A stretch of 64,000 bases of DNA. It comes from Polysphondylium violaceum. Taxonomy: Eukaryota; Evosea; Eumycetozoa; Dictyosteliales; Dictyosteliaceae. The position numbers and the translations under genes are program-made. Below are positions 25,742 through 37,516 of this stretch, one piece after another (position 1 is the stretch's first letter; each line of letters opens with the position of its first letter). The DNA lies in the NCBI GenBank assembly GCA_000277445.1, contig AJWJ01000016.1:33562-97561 (forward strand), in the 5' to 3' direction. The notes below the pieces were generated by a model. The model was not told the origin of the DNA and did not search any database. It saw only the letters and a program-made list of their open reading frames with translations.

Positions 25742-26479
25742 TTAACCCCACCTATCATGTATCTTAATATGATGAATAAAATAAATTCAAATAAAATCAA
25801 ATAAACAGTAGATTTGTGTAAAAAGATCAATACAACACCATTTTGTAAAAATTAAATACTCAAAAATATACTGTAATAAGAAACTTTTGAAATTTCACAC
25901 CACAGGAATAAAATCCACATTGCAATAGTATGTGAGAAACTCAACTCCTATCTATTCAAATATTTCTATCAGTGTATATCAACAACATCAATCACCCCCA
26001 CACCCCTATGTGACATTTGCTTCGACATATTTTTTTTTTCACACACCCCCACTTTCTAACATTTTTTTCACTCTCTCACCCACCTTGTTGACAATCACAC
26101 ACACATCTCACACACCAATTACTTGATTTGAATCATATTTCAGACGACCCTACTATCACATATGTGCCCTTTTTTAAATTTAGATACACACCACACTCTA
26201 CTTAATATTTTTTAATTTCACATACATCAATTTGAGAAACAAAAAAAAAAAAAAAATAAGATAAACATTTATAAATCAATAAACACAAAGACACACTTTA
26301 ACACTCACACACACACCCTACAAGACATTGATCAATTTTATATTTTATTTATTCAAATAAAACACAACCTGTATTTAAACTCTATCTCTAATATTTTTTT
26401 TTAGTTTATTGTGTCACAAAAACTACCATTTACGATTAGATACAATTATTATTTATTCTATTTATTTTTTATATATACA
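25742..26479. other. Spacer between array members 3 and 4
   Basis: AT-rich with CA/TC-rich tracts (25990-26110, 26280-26330). A 64-codon frame in it is low-complexity His/Thr/Pro/Ser and is not supported as a gene. Confidence 0.45.
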
Positions 26480-27573
26480 ATGTCATCAACATCTGCCTCT
26501 GTGGCCGAAATACAACCTAAGATTAGTGACTTTGTCAGCATTACACCCTATTTGAAATTGGAAACATCATTTCAAAGTCTTTTTTTATTTTTGTATCTGT
26601 TAAAGATAATATATCTCGTTAAAATAGAGAGAAAGAACAATGGGTTCCAATTAAAGCTCTGGGTTCACATTATTTGTTTTTTTTACAACTTTTTCAACGG
26701 TATAGCCAATAGTTTAGTATTTATATCTAAAACAAGTGTACAAGCATGGTTAAACTATGTCACTTTTGTGGTATTAGTATTATATTTGATAGTTTTAGCC
26801 TCAGCATTATTATTATTTTTACATTGGTAAGTTATTTAAATATAGCTGATAAAAACAAAGACTAACTATTTAATTTTAATAGGGTATCTTTAATAACAGA
26901 TGTTTTATCAGTAACCAAAGGAGGAAAAGTATTGACTAGAAATAATGGTATTTTATTTTTTGGTGTTTTCTTTATTCCGAATTTAATTTTATCAATCATA
27001 TTTTATATCATTGCCATGTGGTTCCAAACCAAAGTCAATTTTAATTTACTAATGAAGGTTCAACAATATTTCTTATTGGGGACTGTATGTTTGGTAACTT
27101 TTATTCTCTGGGGATTCCTTGTCTATCAAATGATTATTATGAATCCAGTTAGTAGAAATAGTGCTGTATGTAATTTTATATTTAATTTAATTATTATTAT
27201 TTAACCTAATTATATCTTTTAAATATAGAAAAAGTTTTTTATTATGGCATTTTTATTTTCAACTACAACAGTTTTAGTTATTTTATTCCAAGTCATCATT
27301 GCATTTTCACCACCTTCAAATATATTGTGGTGCGTATATTTAAATATTATTACATGTATTTGCTTTCACCTCCAAGTATTGTTTACAGTGTTTCCAATCA
27401 ACATACATAAAATTAGAAAATACTATAACCCCCAATACGTCGAACCTTCGCTCAGACACTCTCAAATTAGTCCTAAAAATTCAAATTCTGAAAAAAACAT
27501 TTCACTAAAGAAAGTGGAACCAGAATACACCTGCCAACCCGCAAATATATCTGTTGGCAATATTCAACCTTAG
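26480..27573 (+). CDS. Seven-helix membrane protein, array member 4
   Basis: Exons 26480-26826, 26883-27165 and 27229-27573 give 324 residues. The start is MSSTSASVAEIQPKISDF. Loop motif NGFQLKLWVHIICF, junction LLLFLHW, exon 2 VSLITDVLSVTKGGKVLTR (283 nt), helix 5 followed by MNPVSRNSA, exon 3 KKFFIMAFLFSTTT. Helix 7 leads into VFPINIHKIRKYYNPQYVEP. The hydrophilic tail ends ISVGNIQP, a terminal motif shared with members 5, 6 and 7. Seven hydrophobic segments are visible. Confidence 0.87.
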
Positions 27574-28453
27574 TCGATCTAGATCTTATTTAATTAATTT
27601 ATTATTATTATTATTATTATCATACTATGTACATTAACAATAAGTCATCCATAACATCACATCCACCTTTTACACCACCACCGATTTTCATCGATAAATA
27701 AATCCAATTAAAATAATCCTTTCATTAAAATGTAAATTATACGAGTAATTGATTTACTTTTTTCCAAAAATATCAACATCTCCATCACAATTTTTCATGG
27801 GGGTGAAGATGGAATAATATTGGTTTTTTATATGTGTGAGTGTGAGTGTGTGGAAAAGTGAGGGTTTATATATTTATTATATGTGTATAAATATATATAT
27901 GTATTTGTATCAACCCCTTTACCCCCTATATCACTCTATTCATCATGTGCCTATAAATATATATATATCTTTTTTAAAATAGAGAGAAATAGGGTGAGAG
28001 GGGGAAGGGGTGGGGGAATTTGTGGTTGATGGAGTTTAGATTCTCTATATATGTTGTTGAAAATATATGATTGGTATGTGTGGAAATGAATCAGGTTGGG
28101 TTGATTCCCACTCTCAACAATTATATTTATGTGTTTAGGAAAATGAGATATACTTGGAGTTTAATATATATTTAATTTTTACTCTCCCCTATTCCTATAG
28201 TGTGAGATAGGGTTAACCCCAATTATTGATCATTTAAAAATTTACATTCTTCAAATTCTCTTCTCTATTTCCATTTGTTTCGCTATCTATTTTTATTTTA
28301 TTATTGTTGTTATTGCTATTGTTGTTGTTGCTGGTGTGTAATTGTTTATTTTTTTATCTTTGTTTATTTTTTATTTTGTGTTAGTCTTTGATAATAGTAT
28401 TATATTAAAAGGAGGAAGAATAGTGTTAATATATAATATATTATTTAAATACA
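27574..28453. other. Spacer between array members 4 and 5
   Basis: 880 bp of AT-rich DNA with ATT, AT and GGGG/TGTG tracts. It shows alternation of purine- and pyrimidine-rich stretches but no supported gene. Confidence 0.45.
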
Positions 28454-29542
28454 ATGTCATCTATGCATTTTGATAGCAGTCAACTCTTGTCTTCAGAAGC
28501 TTATATGGAGCTTGAACAAGAGTTGATGGTTCGAGATGTAGAGAGTGTTACTATAGATATTAAGTTAACTTGTTCATTTGTATCGATTCTGTTGTTCCTA
28601 AGTGTTTTAAAAATTATTTATTTATGTGTTCTCGAAAGAAAATCAAAAGGTTTTATCCTGAAAATGATTGTCACAGGTTCAAATTTAATTGCCCTTTTAT
28701 TGACCGATATTGGAATGTTCCTTTTGTTCGAAGGTACTATGAAGATGGATAAATGGATTAGTTTTAGTTTATTTGTTAATTTGTTTATCAATCTAACTTG
28801 TTTGGCATCTATTTTAATTTTATTTTTACACTGGTAAGTTGAATTTAAATGGAAAATAAAAAAAATTATTAATCCTGGAAAATAAAATAGGGTATCAATG
28901 ATGACAAATATATTTGATATTAGAAAAGGAAAGTTATTATCAAGAAATGAAAGGATATCATTTATAAGTGTATTTTATGGGCCAAACTTTATTTTATCAA
29001 TCTTGACATTTATATTTTATGTTGCTAAAGTTCCAGGTTTCGAAAAATTATCACTAGTATCAACTTATTTTGTGACATGTACTAGTTTAGTAATTATATT
29101 GGTGTTGTATTGTTTATTGATAAATCAACTTTTTAAAATGGATCCTTCAACAAGAAATAATACTGTATGTATTTTGATGAAATCTTTTCAAAACTATCTC
29201 CTTTTTATGTTAACATGATTTGTGTAGAAAAAATTCTTCATCACAGCATTTGTATTTTCAACTACAACTTTTTTACTCTTACTATTGAATTTCTTGACAG
29301 CTTATAATATTCAACCATATGAATTATATTGGGTTAATATTTTAACCATACTTTTCTTTGAATTTCAAGTTGTATTTACAGTGTTTCCATTTAATATACA
29401 TAAGATAATTAAATACTATAACCCTGATTATGTCAAGCCCCCTAAAAAGGAACTATTTAAGAAAAAAAATTCAAATCAAGTTAAAATACCCATGGATACG
29501 ATTAAAGAAACAAATCTCTCTTTTGGAGATGTTCAACCATAA
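28454..29542 (+). CDS. Seven-helix membrane protein, array member 5
   Basis: Exons 28454-28833, 28891-29164 and 29228-29542 give 322 residues. It has a longer N-terminal extracytoplasmic or cytoplasmic segment (about 45 residues) before helix 1. Motifs: SKGFILKMIVTGSNL, junction LILFLHW, exon 2 VSMMTNIFDIRKGKLLSRNE (274 nt, three codons shorter than most), MDPSTRNNT before intron 2, exon 3 KKFFITAFVFSTTT. After helix 7, VFPFNIHKIIKYYNPDYVKP. The tail ends LSFGDVQP. No conserved enzymatic residues were seen in any member. Confidence 0.85.
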
Positions 29543-29984
29543 AGAGAAAATGAAAAACACTTCTCCAACTGTCATATAGCCCTTCCATCAAAGGTACCGA
29601 TACCACTAAATACGACAATAAATTTATAAATTCATCTTTCAAGAAGGAGTGGTGATATCATCTATTTTTAAACTATATTTGAAAATCTTAAATAGAAGTT
29701 TGACCAGAATGGCCCTCACATTTAAAAAAGTCCCTCTTGGAAACTTATACCATCTCATCTTATGCTCCATCTTTCTCGAGAATCTTCCATTTACTTAAAA
29801 GTGTATAAGATTTGCGAACCAGGTGCTTATGTGATCAACTTCAATGAGATAGACACCTGCATGGCTAAATTATGTCAAAAATTTTGACTAGAACATCATC
29901 AGCTGTTACAAGTAATATCTATGATTTCAGTGGACACTGTTGATGATCCAAAGAGTTAAATATCCCAGTCGATTTTCAAATTTA

Positions 29985-30195
29985 ATCATTTCATTTAGTT
30001 TTACAATAAATACGTTTTTGGTTTATTGTTCTTGATATCTTCAATATCTATTCTCTTTTTTGGCCCTAGCATTGTTATACTTTCCAATAATATTTAAGTG
30101 GGGTTTTCCCAAATCTTGATTTATCTAATTAGAAAATCAAAAAACTATCAAAGAGAACAATTTAAATTCAGTCAAACCAACACCAACCTCAAGTG
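29985..30195 (+). pseudogene. Relic of a seven-helix family exon 3
   Basis: Similar at the DNA level to exon 3 of array member 6: a stretch reading ISFSFTINTFLV (compare FSFSFATNTFLV), then later GTTTTCCCAAATC..TTTATCTAATTAGAAAA, which corresponds to the VFPINIYLIRK coding segment, and after that a match to the tail (TATCAAAGA.AACAA). Stops and indels interrupt it. No exon 1 or 2 precedes it, although 29700-29960 holds other short broken coding-like stretches. Confidence 0.6.
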
Positions 30196-30601
30196 AACAT
30201 CGATTATAGATTCTAGTTGCCCCAATCAAACTGGTGGATCTAATCTCTCCTATTGAGATAGTTAACCCTAAATTTCTTTCTTTTAAAAAAACATCAACAT
30301 TTTTTATAATCTGCTTTGACCTTGGATTTAACACATTCTATATTTGAATAAAAACCCCTTTTCCTAATTTTAAAAAAAATTTCAAAAAAACCTATGACTC
30401 CCTTTTTACCCCCTTGCCCTATATACTTGATCTATTTTAAGGGAATATATATGTGTGTGAGTGATGGGGGTGATTTTTTTGAGATTAAACAAAAATTTTA
30501 AATTAAATGATTTGATTTCTTATCGAATCCTCCTATTTTGCTACCCAATCACATCTATTAGATACAGATATAACTTTAATATTATATATATATACTTTAT
30601 T

Positions 30602-31706
30602 ATGAATTCTTCTCAAGATCCATTTGAACTTTCTGCAAAGAGGGTTTATCCCACACCAGAAACTCATTTAGTTGTCATTGGAACAGTAATTGTTGTATTG
30701 GCAATTTTAAAACTTATTTATCTCTTTATATTTGAAAGAAAGGAATATAATTTTAAACTAAAGTTTTGGGTGACCATATTGGGAAATTCATACGTAATTT
30801 TAACTATTCTGACCAGTTATTGTCAATACAGTGATATCCTCTCTTTTGCAAGTGTTAGAAGATTTGATATTTTCACTGGAGTATTTTCTTATTTTTTTAG
30901 TGTAGCCTCTGCTATATTTGTATTTTTACATTGGTAGGTTTGTAATAAAAAAGGCACAATAATAAAATTATTAATCTCTTAATTTTCCCCGATTTTAGGA
31001 TATCTCTCCTTACAGATGTGTTTAGTGTTACTCAAAGAGGAAAATTACTCACAAAAAAATATGTACTCCTTTTTTTGATTGCATTCTTTATCCCGGCTCT
31101 TATTCTTGCCATCGTTATCTTCATTATCTTAATGGTGCGTTTAAAGGACTACAAGAGTTCGGCTTCAATAGTCATGTTGTTCAAAGTATATATATTTTTC
31201 ATTTTAGTTGTTGGTGGTCTAATGATTGTATTACTATTTGTTTACTTATTTTATCAATTGTATAAAATGAATCCTGAAAGTAGAAAGACAGCTGTAAGTA
31301 TTGTCATAAAGATACAATTCAATTGAATATCAATACTAATTTTTTTCTTGGAAAGAAAAAATTTTTTATTTTTTCTTTTAGTTTTGCAACAAATACATTT
31401 TTGGTTGGTTTATTTCAGATCATGTACCAATTTTATGGTAGAGGAAATGAAAAGTCAAATAATGCGTACACTTTTTTCGTGTTTCTATTTTCCTTTCAAA
31501 TTTTATTTATAGTTTTCCCAATCAACATTTATCTAATTAGAAAACATTTTAATCCCAACTATCAAAGAAAACAACCTTTTAACTTCAAAAGCACCAATCA
31601 AACAACCCACAACACTAGCGAGACTAATTTTGAAACTGAAATGGAAACTAACGATTCTAACCAAAAAAGTGAACCAAATCTCTCTTATGGGAGTATTCAA
31701 CCATAA
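30602..31706 (+). CDS. Seven-helix membrane protein, array member 6
   Basis: Exons 30602-30933, 30999-31293 and 31356-31706 give 325 residues. I start at 30602 (MNSSQDPFELSAKRV), though the frame is open farther upstream, to match the other members. Motifs: YNFKLKFWVTILGN, junction AIFVFLHW, exon 2 ISLLTDVFSVTQRGKLLTKK (295 nt), MNPESRKTA, exon 3 KKFFIFSFSFATNTFLVG. Helix 7 ends VFPINIYLIRKHFNPNY. The tail ends LSYGSIQP. Relics of closely related exon 3 sequence lie on both sides, so this locus has duplicated at least twice. Confidence 0.85.
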
Positions 31707-31817
31707 TTACCACCATTGATGAAATTCTAAAAATCTTCCTTTCATAAATATTGTATTATCCTAAAAGGTTATTCCTTTTTCCAATCTTTTTCTCTATTTA
31801 ATAAAATGTACCTATCT

Positions 31818-31940
31818 TGTTATCCCGATCAACATTTGTCTAATTAGAAAACATCAAAAAAGACAAAAACCATTTAAACGAGAGAACACCATTATTACAA
31901 AACCTATATCAAGTGAAACTAATCTTGATACGAAGTTTTA
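31818..31940 (+). pseudogene. Relic of a seven-helix family C-terminus
   Basis: One open frame reads VIPINICLIRKHQKRQKPF and then SSETNLDTKF-stop, matching VFPINIYLIRKHFNPNYQRKQPF and TSETNFETEM of the preceding gene, with an internal deletion of the NPNY segment. Nothing upstream of it resembles exons 1 or 2. Confidence 0.75.
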
Positions 31941-33278
31941 GAACTAATATCAATCGATTGATGTTTTAGAACTAATATCATATCTCGAAATCAATCTAAT
32001 CTGCAAGTTTTATACCAAAGCCTTAGATTAGTTTTATGTTTATGTTGTAATAAATCAATCATATATTAGATCATCTCTTCTCTTTTTTTAAATTCAATAC
32101 ACCCACACCACACACAATGACAGATGAGGTAATCTCGAAAAATAGTCTTTTAAATAAAGAACAAACAGATTTCGCATCTTCACATTAAATATGACGACAC
32201 CCATTGTCATTGAAGGGTCACATGACCTTTTTTTGGAATTTCTATTTCAATTAGTGATGGGTTTAAAAAAAATTAAAAAAGGAAAGTGTTTGTTGAGAAC
32301 AAAAAAAAGACCACCTCTATCCATCATTTTTTGATTAAAAAAATCTAAATTTAACACTATTGTTCTTTTTTAAATTTTATGAATTGATTTTATAAAAATA
32401 GCCAAAAAAATGTCATTTGGGAATTAAGTCTAGAATGATATATCATATATATGATAGGTAGTGCAGTGCATTCCCAAATAAAAGTTTCAGATTCAATCTC
32501 ACTCTGAAAACTCAATTAGTGAACACTTTCAACCTATTCATTTTTTTGCTCATATAAGTTGATGCACACAGGCACAAAAAACCACCCACCACGATTGATT
32601 TTTTTTGTTTCTTTTCCAAAATATACCCACCATCCACATCCCCACACACACTCTTTGGTTTTCATTATAAAAATTATCACCCACCCCCACACTAGCATAA
32701 AAATACCACATACTGAGCACAAGTGAAAAAAATTAATTTAGTCAAACAATATTTCCCCCCCAAATGTGAAACATTGTATCACACACACTAGTACTACAGT
32801 CAACACACCACCAACACATCACCCCCCATATGTGTTTTTGAACAAAACGAAAAAAATGGGCAGGCGGGGGGTAAATGTATGAAGGGTTTGATCATTTAAA
32901 GTTTTAAAACAAGTTTGTTTGATAAATTATTATTCTAACCTCTCTACCTGATAAAGATAATTGGAATTAAAACATTGGTGCACTTTGTGTTATTGTAGTT
33001 GTTGTTGTTCTTGCTGTTGTGGGTAATTTGGATTCATTAATTGCATTTCCACTCTCTGTGTGTGTGTTTTTCAGCAACAAATATTTAATCACAACTTAAG
33101 ATTTATTATTTCATCAATCTTGTTTTTTTTTTTTTTTTATTTTATTTAAAAGCCAAAGAAATCAAATTATCTTTAAATCCAACTCAATCAATTCATTTAA
33201 TAGTAGAATTGTTTTTTTTTATTTGTAAATTATTAGTAATCACTTCTTATACATACATAATACATATATCTATTGAAA
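31941..33278. other. Long spacer between array members 6 and 7
   Basis: 1.3 kb without a supported gene. It contains C-rich, CA-rich and poly-T tracts (for example 33120-33150). Possible site of a lost array member. Confidence 0.45.
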
Positions 33279-34378
33279 ATGACATTATTAGAAGGAGTAG
33301 AACTTCAACAATTATTGACAACAGCCCAAGTAAGAGATTCCAAGATTATGGCTTGCTTGGCCACGATTGTAATGTTTTTAATGGCCTTGAAAATATTTTA
33401 TATCTTTTTTATCGAAAAACTCAATGGAGTGGGCGCCAAATTAAAGTTTTGGGCCAACGTTTTAAACTTTTTATATCTATTTTTGACTTGCATCACCCTC
33501 TATGTCATGGTCGAAGGATCAACTCTTTATATTTCTTACAACAAGTTTTTATATTTTGTTGAAATGGTTAGTGGTATCCTTTGTATTGCCTCTGTATTAT
33601 TAATTTATCTTCATTGGTATGTATTTGTTGGTGTTGTTATGTTTAATGATAGAATTAAGACTTACTTATAATAAACGAATAATCAATAGGGTTGGTATGA
33701 TTCAAAATGTATTCAAAATCAATAATGGTAGAATTCTTACACCCATGACAAGATGGATCTTTTTTGGATTCTTTTTGATTCCAGGTTCAGTGCTTGCTAT
33801 TATTTATCTTGCCATGGTGATGGAAGAGGCTGATCTCAGAAATGAAGAATACTTTGCTATTCTTAAAAAGGTCTACTATTACTATAGTGTCATTAGCACA
33901 AGTTTAATCATCTTTTTACTTTGGGGTTATTTAGCTTATCAATTGATTATTATGAGTGATTTAACTCGACAGAAAACAGTATGTATCAATATTATCACAA
34001 CATGGCTGATCCGATCCAGTATTAACATACAATCGCTTTATCATTCTATAGAAAAGATTCTTTATCACTTCTTATCTATTTTCAGGTACATCTATATTGA
34101 TTGTCATCACACATTGCATGGCATTCTTTTTCACACCAAATGACTATGGATGGAAATGGGCATCCTTTATTATTATTATCATATTTGATCTTGAACTCAT
34201 CTTTGTCGTCTATCCTGTAAACATTCATAGAATTAGAAAGTTTTTTGATGCCAACTATGTCATTCCCTCTGACCAAATCTCTAATCCTACAAATGGAAGC
34301 ACCCAAGCCTCCAAGTCCGATAACATTCAAGTATCTGCTGAGCCTGCCTCGCAACCTGTAGGCAACGTCCAACCTTGA
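33279..34378 (+). CDS. Seven-helix membrane protein, array member 7
   Basis: Exons 33279-33616, 33690-33978 and 34052-34378 give 317 residues. Start MTLLEGVELQQLL. Motifs: NGVGAKLKFWANVLNF, SVLLIYLHW at the junction, exon 2 VGMIQNVFKINNGRILT (289 nt), helix 5 followed by MSDLTRQKT, exon 3 KRFFITSYLFSGTS, and VYPVNIHRIRKFFDANY after helix 7. The tail ends PVGNVQP. Near-identity of VGMIQNVFKINNG to member 9 (IGMVQNVFKINNG) groups members 2, 7 and 9. Confidence 0.86.
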
Positions 34379-34732
34379 AATTAAATGCGCAAAAACAAAA
34401 ACAAAAACAAAATGCCTCCCATCACATTATTTTTTACCTTTGATTCGAATTATGTAAATAATAAATCCTCCTCTTATTTAAAAAAATATAAAAACCCTGC
34501 AGGCCTATGCACCTATCTCTGTGAAGAGTGACCACTGAAATAAGAAAAAAAAAAAAAAACAAGAAAAAAACTTTAGAAAAAAAAAGCCCACCTTCCATTA
34601 ATAGAGTTTTTTCATCCCTTGGTACATTTGCATTTATTTGATAACAAACAATGAATTTAACCAACTAGAGATGACTATAAAATGGAGATGAGGCTAAAGT
34701 TTATTTAAATTCTCAAGACACATAGACACACC
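34379..34732. other. Spacer between array members 7 and 8
   Basis: AT-rich, A tracts near 34540-34585. No gene seen. Confidence 0.45.
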
Positions 34733-35717
34733 ATGGAAAACCTTTTAATCAGAGATATTGATACACCCAGCGTTATTGTACACGAAAAAGTGAAATTGTC
34801 CGTTACCTCCACAGTGTCACTGATGATGATTATCAAAATTGTGTATATATGTGTATTTGAAAAGTCAAAATCCAGCTATTTATTAAAACTTAAAAAAGCA
34901 GTCCACATTATTAATGTGGGTTATTTATTGGCGATGACTATTACATCTGCATTTCACCTCAATGGAAATATAAAATACACTTCTTTTGTAAGGTATTACT
35001 TGTTGACAGTAATTATTTTTGGAACTTTCTGTATTGGTTCAACCATCATGGTATATGTACATTGGTAACTATCATTTTATTTTCAAAATCGATTGAATAA
35101 AACTAATCATTGATAACTAGGATTGGGGTAATGAAAAATGCTTTTAAATTTAAACATGGAAAAGTTTTTACCACAAAAACAACTCTATTGTTTTTTGGTT
35201 TCTTTGCGGTACCAAATCTAATTACTTGTATTGTTTTATTAATAATCCTTTCTTTAGAACAAAATATCTTGGCACCAAGTGATTCGTTTTTACGAGCCAA
35301 AGATATTTTTAGCTTTACCCTTTGTGGCACTAGCACTTTATTAATCATTTTATTATGGATATTTTTAGTTTATCACCATTATTCTATAATCCTGAAAGTA
35401 GACCTTTAATGGTAAGATTAATGATTTCTCTTATTTTCTCATAATAACTGTTAACTCTTTTTTTCTAAAAGAAATTGTTTATCTATAGAGTTTTTTTTTC
35501 TTTTACATCTCTTGTTGTTGAAATTCTAGTTACAGTTATTTTTAAAGGGGTGCATGATAGAACACTTGATTGGGTTGGATATTGGAGTGTTATTTTATTT
35601 GATTTGGAATTAATATTTTTAATATATCCAATCAATTTTAATACTATTAAACAATACTTTTATCCAAACTCAAACCAAGAAAAGTTAAATTCAACACCCG
35701 GGAGATCCCAACCTTAA
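34733..35717 (+). CDS. Seven-helix membrane protein, array member 8 (shifted second donor)
   Basis: Proposed exons 34733-35064, 35121-35397 and 35472-35717 give 284 residues, the shortest member. Motifs: SSYLLKLKKAVHIINV, TIMVYVHW at the junction, exon 2 IGVMKNAFKFKHGKVFTTK, exon 3 KLFIYRVFFSFTS, and IYPINFNTIKQYFYP after helix 7, with a short tail ending PGRSQP. The homologous donor (GTAAGA at 35412) would keep NPESR, as in the paralogs, but it puts the message out of frame by one base. The weaker in-frame donor GTAGAC at 35398 restores the frame and replaces NPESR with ILK. The gene may therefore be altered or at an early stage of decay. Confidence 0.7.
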
Positions 35718-36297
35718 ACGAACAAACCAAGAATGCAAAGTTTAGTCGTAACATTACAAGCACTAAAGTTTATTTTTATTGTTTTATTTGAAAGCTAAAC
35801 AAATCAGATAAAATATTGTATTATTATATTTTGTTAAAAATAACAACACACACACATTTTTAACAAAACACATCACACACATCACACACATTTACACACT
35901 CACTCTAAACCCCACCATCACACCGCCCACCCACAATTTCACAAATCTAACACATACACACACAACAAACCCCCTATTAAATGATTTAACTAAACGAGCT
36001 TTTATCCATTCCTTTCTATGATAGACCCCATTAATTCTTTTCATTTTTTTTTGATATACGAAAATGATTATCATTATTAGGAACATTAGATCATCACAAC
36101 AAAATTATTATGTAAACCACTAGAGGGGTTGAATATAAATGGATAATTTCAATAATATATGGATAATATATATAGATAAACAATGAATGAGTTTTGTTTA
36201 TTAAAATTTACATATATTAATAAATCACTCCTTTACTCTCTTTTTATTTTATTTTACTTTCTCCCTTTAATTTGTTTAAAATAGAAGAATTATACAA
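35718..36297. other. Spacer between array members 8 and 9
   Basis: AT-rich with a CA-rich block (35850-35970). No supported gene. Confidence 0.45.
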
Positions 36298-37415
36298 ATG
36301 GATAAAATATTCTTACTTTTGCCTCCACAAATAGATCCACATAGTCTAACCATTGATCAAATTGCAACAAATGAAATCATTAGAGATATGAAAATTCAAA
36401 TTGGTATATCAATACCAACAATTGTCATCATGTTGGCAAAATTTTTTTACCTTCAATATATAGAGAAATCAAATGCGTCAGGTGCTTTTTTAAAAAAAGC
36501 AGTACATATCATGAATGCCTCTTATTTAACGCTAATTACGATATTTGAATGTTGTGTTATAGAAGGATCAGCAAATGCTGTCAAATTGATGAAGTTTAGA
36601 TGTTTTGGTGAAATTATGAGTGGTCTATTTTGTGTTGCATCTGTTATTTTAATTTTCTTGCATTGGTATGTATTTTCATAGCAAAGATTCAAGTGTTACA
36701 ATCTATTAATATACCTACTGTTTAGGATTGGAATGGTTCAAAATGTATTTAAAATTAATAATGGTGCTATTCTTACAACTCAAACAAAAGCAATTTTCTT
36801 TGGAGTTTTTTTAATCCCAAATCTATTGACATCAATAGTGTATCTTGGCATGTTTTATAACGAAGACTTTTTAGATGCTGAATCTAGCTATTTCCCCGGA
36901 TTTACAGAGTTTTACTATTACTTTTTATTCTCAAGTGTTGCATTTATTATTTTTATTTTATGGACATTCCTGACTTTTCAAATCTTTAAAATTAATTCAA
37001 CTAGTAGAGGACAAATTGTAAGTATTTATAATATTTAATAAATATTTTTTACATTATATATTAACAAAGACTAAAAAATAATATATAGAAAAGATTTTTT
37101 ATAGCAGCCTATTTAGTTTCTACAACAGCATTGATCATTGCTATTTGCAAGGTTATCAATTTTAATAGACCCGATATCTATTGTTTTAGTTGGTTGTTGT
37201 ATGGATTTATCATTTTATTCCAATTTGAAGTTATCTTTTTAGTCTACCCTGTCAATCATCATAAAATTAGACACTTTTTTGATTCATCCTACCCTCTACC
37301 TCTTGATCCATTTAGTCCACCAACCAAGAGTATGAACTCGTGTGATAAGTCCTTAGGCTCTGAAAAAAGTCATATAACAATCGATGAAAAATCTCTAGGT
37401 GTTGCCGCTGCCTAA
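36298..37415 (+). CDS. Seven-helix membrane protein, array member 9
   Basis: Exons 36298-36665, 36726-37017 and 37089-37415 give 328 residues. Start MDKIFLLLPPQIDPHSL. Motifs: NASGAFLKKAVHIMNAS, SVILIFLHW at the junction, exon 2 IGMVQNVFKINNGAILT (292 nt), INSTSRGQI before intron 2, exon 3 KRFFIAAYLVSTTA, VYPVNHHKIRHFFDSSY after helix 7. The tail is Ser-rich and ends GVAAA rather than with the QP motif. It is the last array member; a TIG/ComC-type pseudogene follows. Confidence 0.86.
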
Positions 37416-37516
37416 TCAAATAAAATCTTTTCTTTAATCAAAAATATCTATCTGTACATAATAAAAATGTTTCTGATTTCAGATTTAAAATATAAAATCT
37501 ACAATCCCAAACACAA

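Noticed and set aside
25932-26126. 64-codon frame in the spacer between array members 3 and 4
   Set aside because: Low-complexity His/Pro/Thr/Ser from CA/TC tracts, with no start context or homolog.
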